DNA of 64,000 nucleotides from Actinoplanes couchii (GTDB taxonomy: Bacteria > Actinomycetota > Actinomycetes > Mycobacteriales > Micromonosporaceae). The notes under the pieces were generated by a model. That model saw only the letters and a program-made list of their open reading frames with translations, was not told the DNA's origin and did no database searches. Shown one piece after another: positions 39,147 to 46,700 of this stretch. Location: positions 62,001-126,000 of the forward strand of contig NZ_BOMG01000055.1 in assembly GCF_016862075.1 (NCBI RefSeq), written 5' to 3'. Position 1 is the first letter of the stretch. Each line of letters starts with the position of its first letter. A program made the position numbers and the translations under genes.

Positions 39147-39190
39147 CGGCGCGCCGCCGATCAGGTCCTTCCCTGATCGCCGGCGCGCCG
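39147..39190 (-). terminator. Terminator hairpin of sucCD
   Basis: A 10-bp stem CGGCGCGCCG (39147-39156 with 39181-39190) is stacked on GATCAGG/CCTGATC (39159-39165 with 39172-39178). It begins 16 bp after the sucD stop. Confidence 0.75.
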
Positions 39191-39205
39191 AAACCATCGC
39201 TGTGA

Positions 39206-40087
39206 TCAGCTCAAGATGTCCCGCATGAGCTGGGCGGTCTCGGACGGCGTCTTGCCGACCTTGACACCGGCCGCCTCCAGGGCGACCTTCTTCGCGTCGG
39301 CGGTACCGGCCGAGCCGGAGATGATGGCGCCGGCGTGGCCCATCGTCTTTCCGGGCGGGGCGGTGAAGCCGGCGATGTAGCCGACGACCGGCTTGGTGAC
39401 GTTGGCCTTGATGAACTCGGCCGCACGCTCCTCGGCGTCGCCGCCGATCTCACCGATCATCACGATCGCGTCGGTCTCCGGGTCCTCCTGGAAGGCCTTG
39501 AGCGCGTCGATGTGGGTGGTGCCGATGATCGGGTCGCCACCGATGCCGACGGCGGTGGAGAAACCGAACTCCCGCAGCTCGTACATGAGCTGGTAGGTCA
39601 GCGTGCCGCTCTTGCTGACCAGGCCGATCCGCCCCTGCGGGGTGATGTCGGCCGGGATGATGCCGGCGTTCGAGGCGCCCGGCGAGGCGATGCCCGGGCA
39701 GTTCGGGCCGATGATCCGGGTCTTCTCACCCTTGGCCACGTTGTACGACCAGAAGGACGCCGAGTCCTGCACCGGCACGCCCTCGGTGATCACGATGGCC
39801 AGCGGGATCTCGGCGTCGATCGCCTCGACCACGGCGGCCTTGGTGAACGCCGGCGGCACGAAGATGACCGACACGTCGGCGCCGGTCTCCTTGATCGCCT
39901 CGGCCACCGACGCGAAGACCGGCAGCTCGGTGCCGTCGAAGTCGACCTTGGTGCCGGCCTTGCGCGGGTTCACGCCGCCGACCACGTTGGTGCCCGCGGC
40001 GAGCATCCGCTTGGTGTGCTTGGAACCCTCGCCACCGGTGATGCCCTGGACGATGACCTTGGAGTCCTTGGTGAGCCAGATAGCCAT
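39206..40087 (-). CDS. sucD: Succinyl-CoA synthetase alpha subunit
   Basis: 293 residues from ATG 40087; a longer open frame upstream is only overlap with sucC. It binds CoA and carries the phospho-histidine. IWLTKDSKVIVQGITGGEGSKHT opens the CoA-binding domain. RIGLVSKSGTLTYQ follows, and the phosphorylated His is in GKTMGHAGAIISG near residue 247. With SucC it makes ATP (or GTP) from succinyl-CoA in the TCA cycle. Only four bases separate it from sucC. Confidence 0.97.
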   Translation of the reverse strand: MAIWLTKDSKVIVQGITGGEGSKHTKRMLAAGTNVVGGVNPRKAGTKVDFDGTELPVFASVAEAIKETGADVSVIFVPPAFTKAAVVEAIDAEIPLAIVITEGVPVQDSASFWSYNVAKGEKTRIIGPNCPGIASPGASNAGIIPADITPQGRIGLVSKSGTLTYQLMYELREFGFSTAVGIGGDPIIGTTHIDALKAFQEDPETDAIVMIGEIGGDAEERAAEFIKANVTKPVVGYIAGFTAPPGKTMGHAGAIISGSAGTADAKKVALEAAGVKVGKTPSETAQLMRDILS

Positions 40088-40091
40088 TAGT

Positions 40092-41270
40092 TCACTTCCC
40101 CGCAGCCGCGAGCTCGGCGGCGCGAGCGGCCGCTCCGTCCATCGTGTCGACCCGCTGCACCAGCGGGTTGTTGGCACCGTCGAGGATGGCGCGGCCGGCC
40201 TCGGCGTTGTTGCCGTCGAGGCGGACCACGAGCGGCTTGGTGACGGTCTCGCCGCGGTCGGCGAGCAGAGCCAGCGCCTGGATGATGCCGTTGGCCACCG
40301 CGTCGCAGGCGGTGATGCCACCGAAGACGTTCACGAAGACGGACTTGACGGCCGGGTCGCCGAGGACGATCTCCAGGCCGTTCGCCATCACCTGGGCGCT
40401 CGCGCCGCCGCCGATGTCGAGGAAGTTGGCCGGCTTGACGCCGCCGTGCGACTCACCCGCGTACGCCACCACGTCCAAGGTCGACATGACCAGGCCGGCG
40501 CCGTTGCCGATGATGCCGACCTCGCCGTCCAGCTTGACGTAGTTGAGGTTCTTGGCCTTGGCCGCCTGCTCGATCGGGTCGACCGCGGACTTGTCCTCGA
40601 GCGCCTCGTGGTCGGGGTGCCGGAAGCCGGCGTTCTCGTCCAGGGTCACCTTGGCGTCCAGCGCCAGCACCCGGCCGTCGCCGACCTTGGCCAGCGGGTT
40701 GACCTCGACCAGCGTGGCGTCCTCGGCGACGAACGCCTGCCACAGCTTCACCGCGATGTCGACGACGTGCTCGGCGACGTCGGCCGGGAACTTGGCGAGG
40801 GCGACGATCTCGCGCGCCTTCGCCTCGTCCACGCCCTTGCTGGCGTCGATGGCGACCTTGGCGACCCGGTCCGGGTCGGTCTCGGCGACCGTCTCGATCT
40901 CCATGCCGCCGGCGACGCTGGCGATGCAGAGGAACGTGCGGTTGGCCCGGTCCAGCAGGTAGGAGAAGTAGTACTCCTCCACGATGTCGGCCGTCTCGGC
41001 CAGCATCACCTTGTGGACCGTGTGGCCCTTGATGTCCATGCCCAGGATGTCGGTCGCACGGGCCTCGGCCTCGTCGGCGCCGTCGGCCAGCTTGACGCCG
41101 CCGGCCTTACCGCGGCCACCGACCTTAACCTGGGCCTTGACGACGACCTTGCCACCGAGGCGCTCGGCGATCGCCCGGGCCTCCTGCGGGGTCTCGGCGA
41201 CGCCGCCGCCCAGCACGGGCAGCCCGTGCCGTTCGAACAGGTCGCGCCCCTGATACTCGAACAGGTCCAC
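40092..41270 (-). CDS. sucC: Succinyl-CoA synthetase beta subunit
   Basis: 392 residues from GTG 41270 with AAGGAGA upstream. The frame continues further 5' without support. The ATP-grasp domain shows VVKAQVKVGGRGKAGGVKLA, and the C-terminal CoA-ligase domain has KPANFLDIGGGASAQ and SVFVNVFGGITACDAVANGI. It pairs with SucD. Upstream lies a long gap with a possible TAGTCT -10 box at 41423-41418. Confidence 0.97.
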   Translation of the reverse strand: MDLFEYQGRDLFERHGLPVLGGGVAETPQEARAIAERLGGKVVVKAQVKVGGRGKAGGVKLADGADEAEARATDILGMDIKGHTVHKVMLAETADIVEEYYFSYLLDRANRTFLCIASVAGGMEIETVAETDPDRVAKVAIDASKGVDEAKAREIVALAKFPADVAEHVVDIAVKLWQAFVAEDATLVEVNPLAKVGDGRVLALDAKVTLDENAGFRHPDHEALEDKSAVDPIEQAAKAKNLNYVKLDGEVGIIGNGAGLVMSTLDVVAYAGESHGGVKPANFLDIGGGASAQVMANGLEIVLGDPAVKSVFVNVFGGITACDAVANGIIQALALLADRGETVTKPLVVRLDGNNAEAGRAILDGANNPLVQRVDTMDGAAARAAELAAAGK

Positions 41271-41763
41271 GTGTCTCCTTTCGCTCGCGACGCCAAGCGC
41301 CGGCAAGCCGCACCATTGCGTCCCGACCTGTTGTTCGCGCGGCGCGTCGCTCAAGCGCCGCCAGCGTGAGGATCGTCCGGCCGGGCGACAGGAACCTGCC
41401 GAACGGCCTTCATTCGCAGACTAGCGACCGAATCGGGCTCCGTGCCCGCGCGGGTACACGGTGTGCAAGACCACACACCAGAGGTACGAAATCGCTGCTC
41501 CGGGGCGGTTGGGGCGACCGGGCACGGAGTGCCCGCCGGGAACCCGGGCCGGCGCGGCGAAAAAGTCATGGGAGCGCGCCGTAACCCGCCCGACAGGGGG
41601 TCGTTGAGTGTGATGTCGGAGCGCTCAGGCGCCTGGCAAGGAAACGGCCGATGCCCTGTCGGTCGAGGGGTGGCGGCGGGGCATCGCGCATAGAGGGGCC
41701 GGACGTGTGAGGGGTGCGTCCGGCCTCTCCCCTTGCCCTGTTTCCCGGCTTTGACCAGTCAAT
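41271..41763. other. 493-bp intergenic region upstream of sucC
   Basis: No convincing gene. It should hold the sucC promoter (a TAGTCT hexamer at 41423-41418 on the minus strand is one candidate -10). It also holds a hairpin that ends the B12-binding gene at 41693-41729. A CCCGCGCGGG palindrome lies near 41448. Short open frames here have poor codon patterns. Confidence 0.5.
41693..41729 (-). terminator. Terminator-like hairpin of the B12-binding gene
   Basis: GAGGGGCCGGACG (41693-41705) pairs with CGTCCGGCCTCTC (41717-41729), 13 bp including one G-U. It is 35 bp beyond the stop of the 41764-42168 gene. Confidence 0.55.
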
Positions 41764-42168
41764 TCACGCGACCGGGGCGGTCACATTGGCGCGCACCCAT
41801 TCGACGATGGATTCCAGCGACGCACCCGGCGTGAATAGTGCGGCTACACCGAGTGATTGCAATTCGGTGATGTCCTCCTCCGGAATGATGCCGCCGCCGA
41901 ATACCACGATGTCGGCCGCATCACGCTCCGCCAATAGTTCCAGCACTCTGCGGAACTGCGTCATGTGTGCTCCGGAGAGAACCGACAGGCCGATGCCGTC
42001 GGCGTCCTCCTGAATCGCCGTCTCGACGATCTGCTCGGGTGTCTGGTGCAGACCGGTGTAGACGACCTCCATGCCGGCATCCCGCAGAGCGCGCGCGATG
42101 ACCTTGACGCCACGGTCGTGTCCGTCCAGCCCAGGCTTGGCGACGACGACCCTGATCCGTGCTCGCAT
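41764..42168 (-). CDS. Stand-alone cobalamin (B12)-binding domain protein
   Basis: 134 residues, entirely a B12-binding domain like the C-terminal part of methylmalonyl-CoA mutase. AKPGLDGHDRGVKVIARALRDAGMEVVYTGLHQTPE carries the DxHxxG lower-ligand His. LSVLSGAHM and VVFGGGIIPEEDI are the SxL and GG motifs. It could be the small subunit of a two-part acyl-CoA mutase or a B12-loading or sensing protein. No large mutase subunit lies in the window. ATG start at 42168. Confidence 0.88.
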   Translation of the reverse strand: MRARIRVVVAKPGLDGHDRGVKVIARALRDAGMEVVYTGLHQTPEQIVETAIQEDADGIGLSVLSGAHMTQFRRVLELLAERDAADIVVFGGGIIPEEDITELQSLGVAALFTPGASLESIVEWVRANVTAPVA

Positions 42169-42394
42169 GCTGACCCCTCTTCGGGCTCCAGGACCCCGGT
42201 GTCCGCGGTCACCTGAACGAACGGTAACCCGGCGGGCCGGACGCCGGTAACCGGAATAGTTACCCGGGTCACATTACTTTCCGTTTCCGCGCCCCTTACG
42301 GAGGGTCGCCGGAACGCGGTTTGAGAAACGTAACCAATTCGGACAATAGCTGATCAATGTAGACCAGGAACTGTCACGAAATTGGCGCTGCGAC

Positions 42395-42423
42395 TTGTGA
42401 CGGGGCTGCCGTTTCGTTACCGT
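42395..42423 (+). promoter_or_regulatory. Promoter of the M23 peptidase gene
   Basis: TTGTGA (42395-42400), 17-bp spacer, TACCGT (42418-42423). It predicts a transcript starting near 42430, exactly where the structured leader begins. Confidence 0.55.
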
Positions 42424-42429
42424 GGCCAC

Positions 42430-42505
42430 GGCTGTCACACAGGTTCCCCCACAGCGACAGCCCGGCCGGTCTCCTGTTCAACCCAATTCCCGGGGTTCGA
42501 ACCTG
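42430..42505 (+). ncRNA. Structured 5' leader with possible pseudoknot ahead of M23 peptidase
   Basis: GGCTGTC (42430-42436) pairs with GACAGCC (42456-42462). CAGGTTC in that loop (42440-42446) can pair with GAACCTG (42499-42505). AACCC/GGGTT (42480-42484 with 42493-42497) forms a further hairpin. The crossing pairs define a pseudoknot in a roughly 114-nt leader. c-di-AMP (ydaO) riboswitches precede similar genes in actinobacteria, but I cannot find their conserved core here. Confidence 0.4.
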
Positions 42506-42543
42506 CGCCGCGCCGCCGTAATGCCACTGACGGAGGATCCTTC

Positions 42544-43287
42544 GTGCGCCAGCGCTTGTCGTCTGAGCCCGATCGCTATCGCGGTCGGCGTCGCGTACCC
42601 ACCCCTCCGCGCAGCCGTTACGCGGTCGTCGTCACCTCGGCCTTCGTCGGCGCCGGCATCGTCGCCCTCGGCGCCTCGGCGAACCTGACGGACAGCAAGA
42701 CCATCGACCCGGAAGCTCTGCAGGGTCTGAACCGCAGCTCCTCGGTCGCCACCGAGGCCCTGGAGAACCGCGCCGACAACAGCGCCGCCTCCCGTGGCGA
42801 GAACCGGGCGACCGACAACACCGAGCTCAGCGCCGAGGAGCAGGCGGCCGACGCCTACCTGCTGCCCCTCGACGAGTACGAGTTCACCTCCGGCTACGGG
42901 GTCCGCTTCGGCCAGCTGCACGCCGGCATCGACCTCGCCGCCCCGGACGGCACCCCCTACAAGGCGGTGCACTCGGGCACGGTGGTCCAGGCCAGCTACG
43001 CCGGTGGTTACGGCAACGCCATCACGATCCGGCAGGACGACGGCACCGAGATCGTCTACGCCCACTCCCGGCGGGTGCTGGTGAAGAAGGGCGACGTGGT
43101 CAAGGCCGGTCAGGTGATCGGCGAGGTGGGCAACACCGGTTACTCGTACGGCTACCACCTGCACCTCGAGGTCCACTCCAAGGGCACCCCGGTCGACCCG
43201 ATCACCTTCCTGCGCGATCGTGGTGTCGACATCAAGCTCCAGATGGAATCCGTCTACGCCGGGATCGCCGCGGCAGAGGCTTCCTGA
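42544..43287 (+). CDS. M23 (LytM-type) peptidoglycan endopeptidase
   Basis: 247 residues from GTG 42544 with GGAGG 7 nt upstream; the longer upstream frame is the leader. An N-terminal basic stretch and one membrane span (YAVVVTSAFVGAGIVALGASA, about 21-41) anchor or export it. A linker is followed by the M23 domain with zinc ligands in GQLHAGIDLAA (HxxxD) and GYHLHLEVH (HxH). It probably cleaves peptide cross-links in the cell wall. It is followed by a second M23 gene. Leader structure suggests post-transcriptional control. Confidence 0.9.
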   Translation: MRQRLSSEPDRYRGRRRVPTPPRSRYAVVVTSAFVGAGIVALGASANLTDSKTIDPEALQGLNRSSSVATEALENRADNSAASRGENRATDNTELSAEEQAADAYLLPLDEYEFTSGYGVRFGQLHAGIDLAAPDGTPYKAVHSGTVVQASYAGGYGNAITIRQDDGTEIVYAHSRRVLVKKGDVVKAGQVIGEVGNTGYSYGYHLHLEVHSKGTPVDPITFLRDRGVDIKLQMESVYAGIAAAEAS

Positions 43288-43406
43288 CCTCTCCCGTTTC
43301 CCACCACGAGCGTCCGAAACCCGGAAACGCTCATCGGTTCCACTCCTCCCGCCGACAGGACAGGTGACAGCACCAGTCGCCCCCGGCCGGGAGGGAGCAG
43401 TCAACC

Positions 43407-44375
43407 GTGCGGCAGCATTCGTCACCTCGCCGCGTAGGCAGACACCGGCGGAGTCAACCGCCGCCCCGCAACCACTCCCTGGTCTCTCTGGCCGCTCTGA
43501 GCGCCACCCTGGCCGCCGCGCTGGGCATCGCCGGGGTCGCCGCCGCAGCCGCCCCGATCCGCGGCGACCGCACCCGCACACCCAATCTGCCGACCGCCGC
43601 GCACGCGCCCGCGGCCCTGCCGATCGTCCCGCCGGCCGGTGACGACGCTCCGGGCAAGCTCTACCCCCGCCTCGATCCGATCCCGCGGGAGCAGCGGGCG
43701 AACCGGCCGATGGCCGCCCGGGTCCGGCTCCGGGAGCGGCCGCTGCCCGTCGCCCAGGACCGGCTGTCACCGGCCGCCCAGTGGGTGCACCCGAATCCCA
43801 CCGCCCGGATGACCTCCTGTTTCGGCCAGCGCTGGGGACGGCTGCACGCCGGCATCGACCTGGCCGCCCCGCCCGGCACCCCGATCCTCGCGGCCGGCGC
43901 CGGCGTGGTGCTCTCGGCCGGGCCGAACGGCGGGTACGGCAACGCGATCCTGATCGACCACGGCGACGGCTGGCTGACCAATTACGGTCACCTGGCGGTG
44001 ATCATGGTCGAGACAGGACAGTCCGTGGAAGCCGGCGACCAGATCGGCATGGAGGGGTCGACCGGGCACTCCACCGGGCCCCATCTGCACTTCGAGGTGC
44101 GTCAGGGGCCGTTCCGGATCCCGGTCGAGCCGACCCGGTGGATGCGCGCCCACGGGGTTCCGATCCCCGGCTGTGTGATGCCGCCGTCTACAGCTTCTCG
44201 ATCGGAGCATGACGAAGGATCAGCCACATCGTCTGATCCCCGAAGTCGATCTGGACCCGTGTCCCCGGCCCCTGTCCCTCCACCGCCAGCACCCGGCCCA
44301 AGCCGTAGCGCTGATGGTTCACCCGATCGCCCGCGTCCACCTTCGGCGTCTGCTTCAGCTCACTCGCCGTCGTGA
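43407..44375 (+). CDS. M23 family peptidase with C-terminal tail antisense to pcrA
   Basis: 322 residues from GTG 43407 with GGGAGGGAG upstream. A signal peptide/anchor (LVSLAALSATLAAALGIAGVAAAAAP, 25-50) and Pro-rich linker precede the M23 domain: GRLHAGIDLAAPPGTP and GPHLHFEVRQGPF carry the zinc ligands, and SCFGQRWG is upstream. The domain ends near residue 255. The last 62 residues (Ser/Pro-rich) are read from the opposite strand of the pcrA 3' end, so the tail may be dispensable or a recent loss of the original stop. Confidence 0.88.
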   Translation: MRQHSSPRRVGRHRRSQPPPRNHSLVSLAALSATLAAALGIAGVAAAAAPIRGDRTRTPNLPTAAHAPAALPIVPPAGDDAPGKLYPRLDPIPREQRANRPMAARVRLRERPLPVAQDRLSPAAQWVHPNPTARMTSCFGQRWGRLHAGIDLAAPPGTPILAAGAGVVLSAGPNGGYGNAILIDHGDGWLTNYGHLAVIMVETGQSVEAGDQIGMEGSTGHSTGPHLHFEVRQGPFRIPVEPTRWMRAHGVPIPGCVMPPSTASRSEHDEGSATSSDPRSRSGPVSPAPVPPPPAPGPSRSADGSPDRPRPPSASASAHSPS

Positions 44376-46614
44376 GCTTGCTGGCGTCGATGCCGAACCG
44401 GTCGGCGATGCGCTGGGCCTTGGGGGTGCCCCCGGCGAAGCCTCCACCGCGCTGGCGGTCGCCGCCGCCGCCGTAACCACCGCCGCGGCCGCCGACCCCG
44501 CCACCGGTGCCGGACCACGAGGTGTACGACCCGCCGGTGCGCTCCCACCGGACCAGCTCGGCCGGCAGCTCGTCGGTGAACCGGGACGGCGGGTTGTACT
44601 GCGGCTGACCCCACGCCGACCTGGTCACCGCCCGGGACAGGTAGAGCCGCTGCCGGGCCCGGGTGATGCCGACGTAGGCCAGCCGGCGCTCCTCCTCCAG
44701 CTCGGAGTTGTCGCCGAGCGCCCGCATGTGCGGGAACACGCCGTCCTCCAGGCCGCTCAGGAACACCACCGGGAACTCCAGGCCCTTCGCGGTGTGCAGC
44801 GTCATCAGGGTGACCACACCCTGGTTCTCCGGGTCGTCGTCGGGCAGCTGATCGGCATCGGCGACCAACGCCACCTGCTCCAGGAACCCGGCCAGCGTGG
44901 CGACCTGCTCCTCGCCCTCCTCGGCCAATGACTCGACGCGCTCGGTGTACTCCCGGGCGACGCTCACCAGCTCCTGCAGGTTCTCCACCCGGCCCTGGTC
45001 CTGCGGGTCCAGGCTCTCCTCCAGCTCGCCGAGCAGGCCGGAGCGCTGCAGCACCGCCTCCAGCACCTCCTCCGGCGGGGCGGCCAGGGCCAGTTGCCGC
45101 AGGTCGTCGAGCAGCTGCACGAAGTCGTTGATGCTGTTGACCGCCCGGGTGGAGATGCCCGGCGCGTCCTTGGCCCGGCGCAGCGCCTGCCCGAACGACA
45201 CCCGGTCCCGGTTGGACAGTGCCTCGACACACGCCTCGGCCCGGTCGCCGATCCCCCGTTTCGGGGTGTTCAGCACCCGGCGGATGCTGACCGTGTCGTC
45301 GTCGTTCACGATCGCGCGCAGGTAGCCCAGCGCGTCGCGGACCTCCTTGCGCTCGTAGAAGCGCACCCCACCGACCACTTTGTACGGCAGGCCGACGCGG
45401 ATGAACACCTCCTCGAACACCCGGGACTGCGCGTTGGTCCGGTAGAAGACCGCCACGTCACCGGGGCGCACGTCGTGGTTGTCGGTGAGCCGGTCGATCT
45501 CGCGGGCCACCCAGTCGGCCTCGGCGTGCTCGGTGTCGGCGACGTAACCGACGATCTGCTCGCCCTGCCCCTGGTCGCTCCAGAGCCGCTTGGGCTTGCG
45601 CGACGTGTTCCGGTCGATGACCGCGTTGGCCGCCGACAGGATGGTCTGGGTGGACCGGTAGTTCTGCTCCAGCAGGATGGTGCGCGCCTGCGGGTAGTCC
45701 CGCTCGAACTCCAGGATGTTGCGGATCGTCGCGCCCCGGAACGCGTAGATCGACTGGTCGGCGTCACCAACCACGCACAGCTCGCTCGGCTCGACGTCAC
45801 CGCCGGGCACCCCGACCAGCTCACGGATCAGCGTGTACTGCGCGTGGTTGGTGTCCTGGTACTCATCCACCATGACGTGCCGGAACCGGCGCCGGTACGT
45901 CTCGGCGATCATCGGGCGCGACTGGAACAGGTGCACCACGGACATGATGATGTCGTCGAAGTCCAGCGCGTGCGCCTCGCGCAGGCGACGCTGGTACAGC
46001 TCGTAGGCCTCGGCGACGGCCCGCTCGTTCGGGCCCTTCGCGTTCGCCTTGTACTCCTCCGGCTCGACCAGCTCGTTCTTCAGGTTCGACACCTGGGCGG
46101 CCAGGCTGCGCGCGGTGTATCGCTTCGGATCCAGGTCCAGCTCGCGGGCGACCAGCGTCATCAGGCGGCGTGAGTCGTCCGCGTCGTAGATCGAGAAGGT
46201 GCTCTTCAGCCCGGCGTGCTCGTGCTCGGCACGCAGGATGCGCACACACGCCGAGTGGAACGTCGACACCCACATCAGCCGGGCACGTGGCCCGACCAGC
46301 TGGGAGACCCGCTCCTTCATCTCACCGGCGGCCTTGTTGGTGAACGTGATGGCGATGATCTCGCCGGGATGCACGTCCCGCTCGGCCAGCAGATAGGCGA
46401 TCCGGTGGGTCAGCACCCGGGTCTTGCCGGAACCCGCGCCGGCCACGATCAGCAGTGGCCCCCCGGAATGGGTGACCGCGTCCCGCTGCGGGCCGTTGAG
46501 GCCGGTCAGCAGCGACTCCGGGTCGATCCGGCGGGACACCGGCCGGGGCGTCTCCGGCACCCGCACCGCGGGGAGGGAGAACAGGGCGTCGGAAGGTTCT
46601 GAGGAAGGTCGCAT
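44188..46614 (-). CDS. pcrA: ATP-dependent DNA helicase PcrA/UvrD
   Basis: 808 residues from ATG 46614. SF1A helicase motifs are Q-motif LNGPQRDAV, Walker A VAGAGSGKTRVL, Ia ITFTNKAAGEM, II VDEYQDTNHAQY, III GDADQSIYAFRGA, IV ILLEQNYRST, V TLHTAKGLEF and VI RRLAYVGITRARQRLYLS. It unwinds DNA 3' to 5' in repair and displaces RecA. A Gly/Arg-rich segment (GGGVGGRGGGYGGGGDRQRGGG) precedes a C-terminal domain that binds RNA polymerase in homologues. TACACT lies 10 nt before the ATG. GTG 46647 is an alternative start. The 3' end overlaps the M23 gene by 188 bp. Confidence 0.96.
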   Translation of the reverse strand: MRPSSEPSDALFSLPAVRVPETPRPVSRRIDPESLLTGLNGPQRDAVTHSGGPLLIVAGAGSGKTRVLTHRIAYLLAERDVHPGEIIAITFTNKAAGEMKERVSQLVGPRARLMWVSTFHSACVRILRAEHEHAGLKSTFSIYDADDSRRLMTLVARELDLDPKRYTARSLAAQVSNLKNELVEPEEYKANAKGPNERAVAEAYELYQRRLREAHALDFDDIIMSVVHLFQSRPMIAETYRRRFRHVMVDEYQDTNHAQYTLIRELVGVPGGDVEPSELCVVGDADQSIYAFRGATIRNILEFERDYPQARTILLEQNYRSTQTILSAANAVIDRNTSRKPKRLWSDQGQGEQIVGYVADTEHAEADWVAREIDRLTDNHDVRPGDVAVFYRTNAQSRVFEEVFIRVGLPYKVVGGVRFYERKEVRDALGYLRAIVNDDDTVSIRRVLNTPKRGIGDRAEACVEALSNRDRVSFGQALRRAKDAPGISTRAVNSINDFVQLLDDLRQLALAAPPEEVLEAVLQRSGLLGELEESLDPQDQGRVENLQELVSVAREYTERVESLAEEGEEQVATLAGFLEQVALVADADQLPDDDPENQGVVTLMTLHTAKGLEFPVVFLSGLEDGVFPHMRALGDNSELEEERRLAYVGITRARQRLYLSRAVTRSAWGQPQYNPPSRFTDELPAELVRWERTGGSYTSWSGTGGGVGGRGGGYGGGGDRQRGGGFAGGTPKAQRIADRFGIDASKLTTASELKQTPKVDAGDRVNHQRYGLGRVLAVEGQGPGTRVQIDFGDQTMWLILRHAPIEKL

Positions 46615-46700
46615 GGCGGGAGCCAGTGTATGCCGACCCACCGACACGTTTTCCCGGCCGATCGCCCACCGTATCCACGCCTGACGATTAGTGTGGGGTC

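Larger units (their letters stand above)
42169..42543. other. 375-bp divergent intergenic region with GGTAAC boxes and a structured leader
   Basis: GGTAAC occurs at 42223-42228 and 42246-42251 (23 bp apart), with GTTACC at 42259-42264. The last two form an inverted repeat in front of the B12-binding gene. The right half contains the M23 promoter and folded leader listed separately. The 42300-42400 part is relatively AT-rich. No gene seen. Confidence 0.5.

Noticed and set aside
42480..42510. A tRNA-like T-loop (GGTTCGAACC)
   Set aside because: No matching acceptor, D or anticodon arms on either strand; the bases fit the leader pseudoknot better.
42430..42543. ydaO-type c-di-AMP riboswitch
   Set aside because: The genomic context is suitable, but the conserved core elements of that class are not visible by eye. 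Not excluded without a covariance search.
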